A DNA stretch of 64,000 nt, from contig JADDMT010000022.1 in assembly GCA_021401465.1 (NCBI GenBank), positions 310,001 to 374,000 of the forward strand, given 5' to 3'. Shown here in pieces: positions 39,521 through 51,990 of the stretch; position 1 is the stretch's first letter, and each line of letters starts with the position of its first letter. Both the position numbers and the translations under genes were made by a program. This DNA is from Teratosphaeria epicoccoides. Lineage: Eukaryota; Ascomycota; Dothideomycetes; Mycosphaerellales; Teratosphaeriaceae. Below the pieces are notes generated by a model. It worked only from the letters and a program-made list of their open reading frames with translations. It ran no database searches and had not been told where the DNA came from.

Positions 39521-42500
39521 CTTAATAGATTCAGGATATACTAGAATATTCATGACGCCTAAGTTCGCTAGGACAGCTAGGATAAAGCTACAGGCGAAGA
39601 CAAACGCTTTCTCGCTACAAGCGATTAATAGAAAGCCGGTCACGTACAACTAAGGAGTAGTTAACGAAGAGACTAAGATAATGCCTCTACGGTTAGGACG
39701 CTACTAAGAGATGCTCTAGTTCGACATCACGGAGTTACTAGGCTTGGATGTAGTACTAGGGTTACTATGGCTAAGAAACGCTAACCCCTATATCGACTAG
39801 AAGAATGAGAGGATCTAGTTCCCGGAACTCTTAAGATCGATACCTCTACCTGTAGTACACGACGTACTAGGCAAGATCGAAATATGTGCTATGACTTTAA
39901 GCGAGATAGTAGCTGCCATTAAGGATCTAGAACAGGAAGTATACGTCCTATAGGTTAAAGTAACGTAATCGGAAGTCAAGGTCGAATTCATAGTTCCTAA
40001 TGCGTATAAAGAGTTCGCTGCTCTTTTTGAGGAAGAACCCGACTAAGAAGCTCTGCTAGAACACTAGGAGTAGGACTACGGGATACCCTTACTCCCTAGC
40101 AAGACACTAACGAAGCAATTAGTTCGCCTGTTATTAGCGGCGAAACTAGAGATTCTCCGGAAATACCTAGAAGACAACCTCTAGAAAGGCTTTATCCGCA
40201 AGTCGTAGTCCCCGGCTAGATATCTAATCCTGTTTATGCCTAAGGGGGAAGATAACTAGCGACTCTACGTAGATTATTGTAGATTAAACGACATCATGAT
40301 AAAGAATAGTTATCCGCTTCCTTTGCTCTCGGAATTACAGGACCGCCTGTAAGGAGTAATGTAGTTCTCGAAGTTCGACATACCTAGAGCGTATAACCGA
40401 ATTTGAATTAAGGAAGGCAAAGAATAGAAGACTGCGTTCCGAACTAGGTTTAGACACTACGAGTATATAGTCATGCCATTTAGGTTAACAAATGCCCTAG
40501 CTACATAGCAGGCATTTATTAATAATGTGCTACAAGAGTACCTCGATGTCTTTGTAGTTATATACCTAGACGACATCCTCGTCTACTCCTAGACGATCGA
40601 AGAGCATAAGACTTATGTGCGCAAGGTACTTTAGAAACTCTAGGATTACCGGCTAAAGGTTAAGCCTTAGGAGAGCGAGTTTCATAAGCAGGAAGTATAA
40701 TTCCTTAGCTACGTAGTAGCATAGAATGGAATCAAGATAGACACTAAGAAAGTCTAGGTCGTAAAAGAGTAGCCTACGCTAACTAATGTTAAGGAAGTAT
40801 AGTCCTTCCTTAGATTCGCTAACTTCTACAGAAGATTTGTGGCAAACTATTCGAAGATCACGGCACTACTTACGACTCTTACGACGAAGGATACACTATT
40901 CGTATAGGACGACGCCTAACAGAATGCCTTTAAGGAACTTAAGCGACAATTTACAGATTAGCTGATCTTACTTGTGTTCGACCTAGATAAGCCTATCACA
41001 GTCGAAATAGATGCCTCCGACGTAGCACTCGGGGCATGCTTAAGTTAACTAGGACCGAGTAGACGACTATAGCTAGTCACCTACTACTCGAGGAAATTGT
41101 CTAGACCTAAACTCTGTTACGACGCTTACGACAAAGAACTTCTAGCTATAGTAGACGCCTACAAGGCCTAGCGAGTCTACTTAGAAGGTTCTAAGCACTA
41201 GGTCACGGTCTACACAGACTATGAGAACTTGCGATACTTCATAATGACAAAAGAGTTAAGCTGACGACAGGTTCAGTAGAGTAAGGAGCTCTCTAGTTTT
41301 AACTGCAAGATCGTCTATCGCAAGGGGACCGATAACGCACGCGCCGATGCACTTAGCCGCTAGATAGACTACATGAAGGGCGTAAAGCAGGAGAAACATG
41401 CTGTTCTCTAGGAAAATAGCGATAGCACGCTAGGAGTTAACTAACTCGCGGCCACGACTGTCACATAGACTAGTGAATTTCAGGACGACCTAAAGAACGC
41501 GCTAGTCTACGACCTAACTACACTCGCTATCCGTAACGACATTAATGGATAGGAGGATTAGGAAGACGAAGATAGATTCCTTCTGTTTTAAGGATTAGTA
41601 TACATGCTAACGTCTTTACGATTAGAACTACTACGCCTCTAACATGACGTACCTTAGGCAGGACACCTAGGAGTGTCTAAAATGAAGCAAATTCTCTAAC
41701 AAGAATATTCCTTCCCTAGGATAGGCAAGGCAATTAAGGACTACGTCTATTAATATGTAACTTGCTAACAAAGTAAGCATAACTGTCATAAACTGTATAG
41801 GCTACTATGACTACTTAAGGTACCTTAACGGCCATGGAAATCGCTCGCTATAGACTTTATCGTTAAATTACCTTAGTCGAGAGAACCTGCTACTAATAAG
41901 TTCTTTAATGGGATCATAGTAGTAGTCAACCGATTCACTAAGTTTAGGAAGTTTATCCCTTACTACAAAGACTTCAAGACTAAAGATATTACGCATGTCT
42001 TCATTAAATAGGTAGTAGCACTACACGGCATGCTATAGGACCTAGTAACAGATCGAGGATCTGTGTTTACCTCTAACTTCTAGAGAGCCCTAATAAGACA
42101 ATTCTAGGTCAAACATTGACTAAGTACTTCCTTCTACCCTTAGACAGATAGACAGACAGAATGTCTAAATCAGACGTTAGAATAGTACCTTCGATCCTAT
42201 GTGAATAGGGACTAGAACAACTAGGTAGAGTTGTTGCTAATAGCACAACTCGCGTATAATAGTACGCTAGTAGAGTTGACAGGACTCTCGCTATTTCAGA
42301 TAGCATATAGATTAGCTATAGAAGACATTCCGGACGTCTTAGCTAGTAATCTAAACCTAGTAGCACTTAGACGAGTAGAACATCTACGCTAACTCTAAAC
42401 AGAAGCATAACTCGACCTGCAGTTCTATTAGCAGAACATGGCAAAGTACGCAAATCGTAAGAGAATTAAGGGACTAATTCTAAAGGAGGGGGACAAGGTG

Positions 42501-42912
42501 TATCTGCTCTATTGTGACATCAAATCAGACAAGCCAAGTAAAAAACTAGACGCTGTAAAACTAGGACTATTCAGGATTAAGGCTAAGAAGGGACTAGTTA
42601 ATTTTGAGTTATAGCTACCTAAGCAGATAAGAATATACCCTGTGTTCTATGTCTCTCTGCTAGAACAAGTAGCACTAGACGCCGCACTACAAACGGAACC
42701 CTTACTACTTAACCCTAAAGTAGAAGAACTAGAGTACACTGTCGAGAAGATTGTCGACACTCGCTAGCGGGACGGACAGCAAGAGTACTTAGTAAAATGG
42801 GAAGGATATGGGAGTACCGAGAACACCTAGGAACCCCTAGAACATCTGCAAAACTGTTAGCAAAAGATACGAAGTTTCGAGAAAGGAACGAACCTAGGAA
42901 GAAGATCATAAG
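39480..42912 (+). pseudogene. Pol of element B (protease, RT, RNase H, integrase, chromodomain)
   Basis: One frame runs through all domains with only RIP-type interruptions. These are protease DSG (39528-39536, ALIDSGYTRIFM), RT with YVDY and YLDDILVYS (40563-40589), RNase H (EIDASDVALGACLS near 41000), the integrase region at about 41600-42450, and a C-terminal chromodomain (42730-42860; VEKIVDTR, EYLVKWEGYGSTEN). The frame ends TAA at about 42910. The chromodomain makes it a chromovirus. Such domains bind methylated histone H3 and direct integration into heterochromatin, which fits the nested insertions seen here. Confidence 0.88.
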
Positions 42913-43526
42913 CCATGACTAGACTCCTACGAGACGCTATCGATCGGCTCGGCTATCACGCTATCTAGGAAACCCTAATACGAGGCGTTAGCGAAACCCT
43001 CTATTAGGCTCTATGTCGTAGGACTAAGAGCGAGACCCGCTAAAGGATCTAGGTTAAGAAGAAACCTAGCCTGCAAGAGAGCCTGTTCCTCGGCCTCATC
43101 CTCCCTGATCTTACGCTCCTCTAGAGCCTAACTATCCTCGACCTCCTAGTCGACCGCGTCTAACTGTTTTCGAAGACGTATCTCCTTTGTATGCGCCTCT
43201 AGCATCTTCTGCGAAGCCTCGGCTAGGACCGCCTTCGCATGATCGAGATCAGCAATTAGTCTTTTCTGCTAATTACCTAACTTCTTCTATTCGACCTCTG
43301 TTACCTTTACGTCATAACTTCGACAGTTACTAAAGTAACACTACAAACATTTCCCCGAGGAAATGTATACCTAACAAACGAGCTTTAACTCTTGACACTA
43401 AGTATAGGACTTCATGCTGTCCTAGCCCTAACGATAGATTCGATTCGCGCGGCATTTACGTTTCTACGTTAAAGGGGCGTTAGTGTCTAGGATGACACAA
43501 GGCAGTAATGTAGAAAGAGAAGACAT
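42894..43526 (-). pseudogene. Antisense accessory ORF, copy B
   Basis: A 633-nt frame on the strand opposite gag-pol, from ATG 43526 to TAG 42894. It ends tail-to-tail with the pol stop at about 42910. It is colinear with copies E and F, without indels. It starts MSSLSTLLPCVILDTNAPLT as in E. About 13 interrupting codons, nearly all TAG plus one TGA, sit where E has Gln, Trp, Arg or Gly, or where E is also TAG. The first Cys of the cluster has become Tyr (TGC to TAT, as E keeps TGC). Confidence 0.75.
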
Positions 43527-43589
43527 CACGGCATAAAAGGAAATAACAAGAGAAACCCCATACTAATAAGGTAGCTTAGGGACGAGCTA

Positions 43590-43606
43590 GGCTAAGAGGG
43601 GGATAG
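43590..43606 (+). other. Polypurine tract of element B
   Basis: GCTAAGAGGGGGATAG lies directly before the 3' LTR, as expected for the plus-strand primer. The complement is found next to the reverse LTRs of E (47850 on) and F (26897 on). Confidence 0.8.
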
Positions 43607-44076
43607 TGTCATGAGTGTTAGGAGTACTATAGGTTACAGGACTATGAGGGTCCTAAGTGCTATAAGTTATAGTATAGTTATAGGAGTACTATGAGTTATA
43701 GGCATAGTTATAGGAGAAAGGATCTGTCACGTGAGGACAGATCCCCGGATCTGTAGGGTTAGTCTACAGATCTATAGGCCTATAGGGGAGAAGGGATCTG
43801 TTACGGGATAATAGACCCTCGGATCTGTAGGGTTAGTCTACAGATCTATAGACACGGATCTGTCGGGTCTGTCGACAGATCTAACAGAGCTACTCTGTCT
43901 CTCTAGTATATAGGGATAGCTTTAGGATAGGTAGTTAGGAGCTTCGTGCTTAATTTAATTCCCTTTCCCTAGGGGATAGTTAGTTACAAGGTTAACTGCT
44001 ATTATCGATATTCTTTACAGCTCTGCGAGTCTAATACCTAGTTACCTTCCTGCTATTAGCACCTACCCTTATGACA
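43607..44076 (+). repeat. 3' LTR of element B
   Basis: 470 bp, TGTCATGAG...TTATGACA, followed by the target duplication GGGAG. It differs from the 5' LTR mainly by C/T and G/A changes. Confidence 0.95.
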
Positions 44077-47000
44077 GGGAGACACCTTGAAGGAGGCTCG
44101 AACTTTCTAGCAAGCATGTAAGGCAGTTTTCGTGCTTAACCTACGCGGATATTCTACAGAGGGCGAACAGGTCGCCTTTAGTATAATGTAGCTCGAAGAG
44201 GATAAGAAACCTTGTAATAATTAGCATGAGTAGTATAACCTTATGCGGGTCTACGACAGAACATATACGTAGGTAGACTTTCGCTAGTTCTATGTTGACT
44301 AGGTCGAGGATCTAGGGAATCGCGCCCTTACTGTTTCTGTTAAGTACGAGAAGGCCAAGCAGGGGAAGGGACAAATAACCTCTAGCTTCGCTACCTACCT
44401 TGCTACGCTCGAGAGACAGATGCTACCCTATACTAAGACGTAACGCGTACAGCACTTACTCGTTAAACTTAATGACGATCTTCAGAATACGATCATGACT
44501 TTTCATGAACTTCTAACAACTTGGCAAGACCTCGTGTCCCTTGCGACATGTATAGAGATTACCTTGAAGCAAAATAGAAAATCGGGCAGCAAGGACAATA
44601 AGCGTCTAAGCCCTAAGGACCTACCGAAGGGCCGCTAACACAAGCGCCTAAGGGGTCACGCCTAATGTAGTAGTTCATTTAGGAGGAGTAAGCCCTCTAA
44701 GCTAAAAGGTAGTAGCGAGAAGCCTCTAAGTAGCTACTACATCTGTAGAGCGAGGGACTACTAGGCGGCTTGCTATCCTAAACGAAGTGATAGGAAAAAG
44801 GTAAGCAAGGTGTCTGAAACCCCCCTAGAGGGGAGGCAAAAGAAGGACAAGCCCGAGACAACCGAATGGCTACTATAGGTATCTAAGCTGTCTGTTACTA
44901 ATAGTGTAGACTCGTGGCCTGCCTAGCGCCTATCTAGTATAGTCCGAGTTAATAGCTCGCTTAAGCTAGTAGACTATATGTTAGACGACCTTGCGGAGGT
45001 TAACGTGATACCCTAGAGAGTAATCGTACGGCTTAGTTTGAAGCCGATTCTAGGAGCCCTGCTACCTACCATGAAGTCCTTTTAGGGCGAAGGCGTAGCG
45101 GCTTAAGGCGCGTACAACATGCGCCTCTAACTCGCGGACTCCTTAGGAGAAGTACGCGAGACTAACGAAGTCTTCTATGCTAAAGACGTTCCTAATAAGG
45201 AGCTCCTACTCGGCTACCCTTAGCGCTACAAGCAGGGAGTCGTTGTTAATAGAGCTACTAACAACTAGTTCTATAGCTCTATAGGCGAAGTCCCTATAGT
45301 GTAGATGCATGACGCACATAGCTTCTACAAGGACATGAAGAAGGTCTAATGCATGTATGCGGTCTACATACAGAATGTCAAGGAAGACGTTACCCTTCTA
45401 CCTGAGTTAGAGGAATACGCCGATATTTTAGACGTAGAGGCTACGGCCTATGCCTAGGCCCTAGACGCGGAACATGCGATTAACCTTAAGGAGGGTTACA
45501 ATCCTCCGCATTAACCTCTGTACCCTATGTCGGAATCGTAGCTCGAAACACTTCGAGACTACCTCTACAAGGCGTAAAGGAACGCGTAGATCCGACGAAG
45601 TAACAGCAAGGCTAGAGCGTTAGTTATGTTCGTCCTAAAGAAGGATAACACACTCCGCCTATACGTTAACTATAAGGGCCTTAACATAGTAACCTAGAAG
45701 AACTGCTGCCCCCTACTACTTATTAGCGAGACGCTTGACTGCCTTAGTCGCGCCGCCATCTTCTTGTCTATCGACTTGAAGGACGCCTACTACTAGATAC
45801 TAATCCGAAAGGGCAACGAGTAGAAGACTACATTCCGAATGTAGTATAGACACTTCGAGTATATAGTGATGCCATTTAGCTTGACTAAAGTACTAGCAAC
45901 GTTCTAAGTGTATATTAACTAGGCCCTAGCCGGCCTCGTTGACACCTGCTACGTAGTATATTTAGACGATATACTCGTCTACTCCGACTTAAAGGAGGAG
46001 CATATTTAGTACCTAAGGATAGTGCTTAAATAGCTCCGCAAGTTTACTCTATACACAAACCTAAAGAAGTGCTTATTCCTGACAGATAGGATTAAGTTTC
46101 TTGGATACATCGTCTCTACGGAAGGAGTCATCATGGATGACTAAAGGGTGTCTGTAATTACGGAGTAGCTATAGCTAACTACCCTCCGAGAAGTGCAGGT
46201 ATTCCTAGGATTTACTAACTTCTACCGCAGATTCATATAGTCCTACTCGAAGATCGTGGCTCCCCTTACGGCCCTCGCAAAGGGCGCGATTCGAGGAAAA
46301 AAGCCAGGGATAGTGCCTTAGGAGGAGGCTTAGAGCAAGGCTTTCTCTAAACTTAAAGCAGCTTTTTAAACTACGCCTATACTTCGGCACTTTGACCCTA
46401 CTACGAAGATCCGAGTAGAGACCGATGCTTCAAAATTCGTAATAGCCGCAATTATATTGTAGCTCTAGTTACATGAAGGTAGTACGTAATAGTACCTGAT
46501 TACCTTCTAGTCGCGGAAGATGTAGGGCGCTAAGCTTAACTATGAGACTTACGACTAAGAGCTTTTAGCTATTATTAACAGCTTCAAGGAGTACTGACAC
46601 TACCTCGAAGGCATAGCGTACCCTATTAAGGTACTTACCGACTATAATAACCTTCGCGGCTTCATGGGAGTAAAGCAGCTAAGTAGTTAGCAAGCAAGGT
46701 AGGCGAGTTTCCTCGCTAGCTTTGACTTCGTTATCTAGCATCGTTCTAGAAAGACAAATCTAGCTGACAGTCCTTCGCGACAACTAGACTACGACACTAG
46801 GGAGCAGGGTAACTAATAGCTTCTCCTTACGCTATAAACGAAGCTTGTAGTTTAGGGCGGCAATCTGTCGTTAGCTCCTCTTGTAGGTCGACTGCAGGTC
46901 TAATAGGGCCTCACAGCCTCCGCTAGCGACGAACCCTCCTATCTAGCAGTTGTAGCGACCGCGTCTAGCTTAATCCGTGCAGTAGTTAACTAGCTTACAT

Positions 47001-47224
47001 GCGGTAAGCATGCAATGTCTAAAGAACCCTTTAAAGAAGTCTCGAGACTTATTTAGCGGTTACAAGAGCGAGAACCGGAGTTAATTAATAAGGGTGTAGC
47101 TCTCTAGGACACTACAGGCAGTCTAAACTACTAGATCAAGTCAGGCGACTTGTAGTACTTTAATAATAGGCTCTACGTACCTACTAACTACATACTTTGT
47201 TTGTAGCTCCTCTATATTCATCAT

Positions 47225-47849
47225 TGTCATAAGGGTAGGTGCTAATAGCAGGAAGGGGATCAGGTGTTAGACTCGCAGAGCTGTAAAGAATATCGACAAT
47301 AGCAGTTAACCTTGTAACTAACTCTCCTCTAAGTAAGAGAGGATTAAATTAAGATTAAGCACGAAGCTCCTAACTACCTATCCTAAAGCTATCCCTATAT
47401 ACTAGAGAGACAGAGCAGCTCTGTTAGATCTGTTAACAGACCTAACAGATCTGTGTCTACAGATCTGTAGACTAACCCTATAGATCTAAGGATCTGTTAT
47501 CCTGTGACAGATCCCTTCTTCCTTATAGGCCTATAGATCTGTAGACTAACCCTACAGATCTAGGGATCTGTCCTCACGTGACAGATCCGTGTCTACAGAT
47601 CTGTAGACTAACCCTACAGATCTAAGGATCTGTTATCCTGTGACAGATCCCTTCTTCCTTATAGGCCTATAGATCTGTAGACTAACCCTACAGATCTAGG
47701 GATCTGTCCTCACGTGACAGATCCTTTCTCCTATGACTATGCCTATAACTTATAGTACTCCTATAACTATACTATGACTCATAGCACTTAGGACCCTTAT
47801 GATCCTATATCCTATAGTACTCCGGATAGTACTCCTAACACTTATGACA
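47225..47849 (-). repeat. 3' LTR of element E with internal duplication
   Basis: 625 bp against 489 bp for its partner. The whole difference is a 136-bp tandem duplication at 47453-47588 and 47589-47724, made of the AGATCT hairpin modules. Confidence 0.93.
47453..47724. repeat. 136-bp tandem duplication in LTR
   Basis: Two adjacent copies, nearly identical. Each has the AGATCTGTAG/CTACAGATCT-type and GGATCTGT/ACAGATCC inverted repeats. It is absent from every other LTR in the window. Confidence 0.92.
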
Positions 47850-47928
47850 CTATCCCCCTCTTAGCCTAGCTCGTCCCTAAGCTACCTTATTAGTGCGAGG
47901 TTTCTCTTGTCACTTTTTTTACGCTGTA

Positions 47929-48561
47929 ATGTCTTCTCTTTCTACATTACTGCCTTGTGTCATTCTAGACACTAACGCCCCTTTAACGCAGAAACGCAAA
48001 CGCCGCGCGAATCGAATCTATCGTTAGGGCCAGGATAGCATGAAGTCCTGCACTTAGTGTCAAGAGTTAAAACTCGTTTGTTAGGTACACATTTCCTTAG
48101 GGAAATGTTCGTAATGTTACTTTAGCAACTATCGGAGTTACAACGCGAAGGTAACAGAGGTCGAATAGAAGAAGTTAGGCGATCGGCGGAAAAGACTGAT
48201 TGCTAATCTCGATTATGCGAAGGCGGTCCTAGCCGAGGCTTCGCAGAAGATAATAGAGGCGCATGCAAAGGAGATACGTCTTCGAAAACAGTTAGACGTA
48301 GTCAACTAGGAGGTCGAGGATAGTCGCGCTCTCGAGGAGCGTGAGATCAGGAAGGATGAGGCTAAGGAACAAGCTCTCTCGCAGGCTAGGTTTCTCCTTA
48401 ACCTAGATCCTTCCGCGGGTCTCGCTCTTAGTCCTACGACATGGAGCGTAATAGAGGGTTTTGCTAACGCCTCATATTAGGGTTTCCTGGATGGCGTGAT
48501 AGCTGAGCCGGTTAACAGCGTCCCGCAGGAGTCTAGTCGTGGCTTAGGATCTTCTTCCTAG
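47929..48561 (+). pseudogene. Antisense accessory ORF, copy E (best preserved)
   Basis: A 633-nt frame (210 codons plus TAG) starting at ATG 47929, antisense to gag-pol and placed between the chromodomain and the 3' LTR. Visible parts are an N-terminus MSSLSTLLPCVILDTNAPLT, a basic patch QKRKRRANRIYR (21-32), a cysteine cluster C41-x2-C44-x6-C51-x8-C60-x2-C63, a charged helical segment at about 81-150 (AKAVLAEASQKIIEAHAKE, VEDSRALEEREI), then QARFLLNLD and LALSPTTWSVIEGF. Interrupting codons are TAG (33, 43, 52, 62, 80 and others); at several sites where B or F has TAG, E keeps CAG or TGG. The cluster plus coiled coil recalls small Cys-rich/coiled-coil hypothetical proteins that I remember as abundant in ascomycete proteomes. 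It could bind nucleic acid or zinc. Function is not known. Confidence 0.78.
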
Positions 48562-48629
48562 GTTCGTTCCTTTCTCGAAACTTCGTATCTTTTGCTAACA
48601 GTTTCGCAGATGTTCTAGGGGTTCCTAGG

Positions 48630-51600
48630 TGTTCTCGGTACTCCTATATCCTTCCTATTTTACTAAGTACTCTTGCTGTCCGTCCTGCTAGCGAGTGTCG
48701 ATAATCCTCTCGACAGTGTACTCTAGTTCTTCTACTTTAGGGTCGAGTAGTAAGGGTTCTGATTACAGTGCGGCGTCTAGCGCTACATGTTCTAGCAGAG
48801 AGACATAGAACACTAGGTGTATTCTCATCTGCTCGGGTAGCTATAACTCAAAATTAACTGGTCCCTTCTTGGCCTTAATCCTGAATGGTCCTAGTTTTAC
48901 AGCGTCTAGTTTTTTACTCGGCTTGTCCGATTTAATGTGACAGCAGAGGAGATACACCTTGTCCCCCTCCTTTAGAATTAGTCCCTTAATTCTCTTACGA
49001 TTCGCGTACTATGCCATGTTCTGCTAATAGAACTACAGGTCGAGTCGTGCTTCTGTTTACAGTCGGCGTAGATGTTCTACTCGTCTAAGTGCTACTAGGT
49101 TCGGATTACTAGCTAAGACGTCCGGAATGTCTTCTATAGCTAATCTATATGCCATCTGAAATAGCGAGAGTCCTGTCGACTCTGCTAGCGTGCTATTATA
49201 CGCGAGCTATGCTATTAGCAACAACTCTACCTAGTTGTTCTAGTCCCTATTCACATAGGATCGAAGGTACTATTCTAACGTCTGATTTAGGCGTTCTGTC
49301 TGTCTATCCGTCTAAGGGTAGAAGGAAGTACTTAGTCAATGTTTGACCTAGAATTGTCTCATTAGGGCTCTCTAGAAGTTAGAGGTAAACACGGATCCTC
49401 GATCTGTTACTAGGTCCTGTAGCATGCCGTGTAGTGCTACTACCTATTTAATGAAGACATGCGCGATATCTTTAGTCTTAAAGTCTTCATAGTAAGGGAT
49501 AAACTTCCTAAACTTAGTGAATCGGTCGACTACTACCATGATCCTGTCGAAGAACTCATTAGTAGCGGGTTCTCTCGACTAAGGTAGTTTAACGATAAAA
49601 TCCATGGCGAGGAATTCCTATAGCCGTTAAGGTACCTTAAGTAGTCGTAGTAGCCTATACGGTTTGTGACGGTCGTACTTACTTCGTTAGCAAGTCACAT
49701 ATTAACGGACGTAGTCCTTGATTGCCTTGCTCATCCTAGGGAAGTAATATTCTTGTCAGAGAATTTGCTTCATTTTAGACACTCCCGGGTGTCCTACCTG
49801 AGGTACGTCGTGTTAGAGGCGTAGTAGTTCTAATCGTAAAGACATTAGCATGTATACTAATCCTTAAAACAGAAGGATTCCGTCTTCGTCTTCCTAATCC
49901 TCCTGTCCATTAATGTCGTCGCGGACAGCAAGCGCAGTTAGGTCATGGATCAGGGCGTTCTTCAGGTCGTCCTGAAATCTACTAGTCCATGTAACAGTCA
50001 TGGCTGCGAGTCGGTTAACTCCTAGCGTGCTATCGCTATTTTCCTGGAGAATAGCATGTTTCTCCTGCTTCACGCCCTTCATGTAGTCTGTCTGGCGGCT
50101 AAGTGCATCGGCGCGTGCGTTATTAGTCCCCTTATAATAGACAATCTTGCAGTTAAAACTAGAGAGCTCCTTGCTCTACCGAACCTGTCGTCAATTTAAC
50201 TCTTTCGTCGTTATAAAGTATCGCAAGTTCTCATGGTCTGTGTAGACTGTGACCTAGTGCTTAGAACCTTCTAAGTAGACTCGCCAGGCCTTGTAGGCGT
50301 CTACTATAGCTAGAAGTTCTTTGTCGTAGACGTCATAATAGAGTTCCGGTCTAGACAATTTCCTCGAGTAGTAGGCGACTAGCTGTAGTCGTCTACTCGG
50401 TCCTAGTTAACTTAAGCATGCCCCGAGTGCTACGTCGGAGGCATCTATTTCGACTGTAATAGGCTTATCTAGGTCGAACACAAGTAAGATCAGCTAATCT
50501 GTAAATTGTCGCTTAAGTTCCTTAAAGGCATTCTGTTAGGCGTCGTCCTATACGAATAGTGTATCCTTCGTCGTAAGAGTCGTAAGTAGTGCCGTGATCT
50601 TCGAATAGTTTGCCACAAATCTTCTGTAGAAGTTAGCGAATCTAAGGAAGGACTATACTTCCTTAACATTAGTTAGCGTAGGCTACTCTTTTACGACCTA
50701 GACTTTCTTAGTGTCTATCTTGATTCTATTCTATGCTACTACGTAGCTAAGGAATTATACTTCCTGCTTATAAAACTCGCTCTTCTGCGGCTTAACCTTT
50801 AGCCGGTAATCCTGGAGTTTCTGAAGTACCTTGCGCACGTAAGTCCTATGCTCTTCGATTGTCCGGGAATAGACGAGGATGTCGTCTAGGTATACAACTA
50901 CAAAGACGTTAAGGTACTCTTGTAGTACGTTGTTAATAAATGCCTGCTATGTAGCCAGGGCGTTTGTTAACCTAAATGGCATAACTATGTACTCGTAGTG
51001 TCTAAACCTAGTTCGGAACGTAGTCTTCTATTCTTCGCCTTCCTTAATTCGAATTCGGTTATACGCTCCGGGTATGTCGAACTTCGAGAACTATATTGCT
51101 CCTTGCAGGCAGTCCTGTAATTCCGAGAGCAAAGGAAGCAGATAACTATTCTTTATTATGATGTCGTTTAATCTACGATAATCTACGCAGAGTCGCTAGT
51201 TATCTTCTCCCTTAGGCACAAACAGGATTAGATATCTAGCTAGGGACTACGACTCGCGGATAAAGCCTTTCCGGAGGTTGTCTTCTAGGTATTTCTGGAG
51301 AATCTCTAGTTTCGCCGCTAATAACAGGCGAACTAATTGCTTCGTTAGTGTCTTGCTAGGGAGTAAGGGTATCCCGTAGTCCTACTCCTAGTGTTCTGGC
51401 AGAGCTTCTTAGTCGGGTTCTTCCTTAAAAAGAGCAGCGAACTCTTTATACTTATTAGGAACTATGAATTCGACCTTGACTTCCGATTACGTTGCTTTGA
51501 CCTATAGGACGTACACTTCCTGTTCTGGATCCTTAATAGCCGCTACTATCTCGCTTGAAGTCATAGCACATATTCTAATCTTGCCTAGTACGTCGTGCAC

Positions 51601-51990
51601 TACAGGTAGAGGTATCGATCTTAAGAGTTCCAGGAACTAGATCCTCTCATTCTTCTAGTTAATATAGGGGTTAGCGTTTCTTAGCTATAGCAACCCTAGT
51701 ACTACATCCGAGCCTAGTAACTCCGTGATGTCGAGCTAGAGCATCTCTTAGTAGCGTCCTATCCGCAGAGGCATCATCTCGGTCTCTTCGTCAACTACTC
51801 CTTAGTTGTACGTGACCGGCTTTCTATTAATCGCTTATAGCGAGAAAGCATTTGTCTTCGCCTGTAGCTTTATCCTAGCTATCCTAGCAAACTTGGGTGT
51901 CATGAAGATTCTAGTACATCCTGAATCTATTAAGGCCCTAGCTAGCGTTTCGTCGATATGTACCTATACTCTAAGGTTGTTCGCGTATCT
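48630..51990 (-). pseudogene. Pol of element E
   Basis: Reverse-strand protease, RT (YLDDILVYS at 50892-50866), RNase H, integrase and chromodomain. An intact piece at 50082-49894 (MKGVKQEKHAILQENSDSTL) covers the linker between RNase H and integrase. Elsewhere TAG codons interrupt at RIP-type sites. Confidence 0.85.

Larger units (their letters stand above)
37092..44076 (+). mobile_element. Element B: complete family-1 chromovirus
   Basis: A 6,985-bp Ty3/Gypsy element with two 470-bp LTRs flanked by the 5-bp target duplication GGGAG. The order is 5' LTR, gag, protease, RT, RNase H, integrase, chromodomain, antisense ORF, polypurine tract, 3' LTR. It is inserted in element C's gag. Every frame carries RIP-type stops, so it is dead. 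The leader after the 5' LTR (TTTTGAGCACTAC) has no TGG-type tRNA primer site. Confidence 0.93.
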
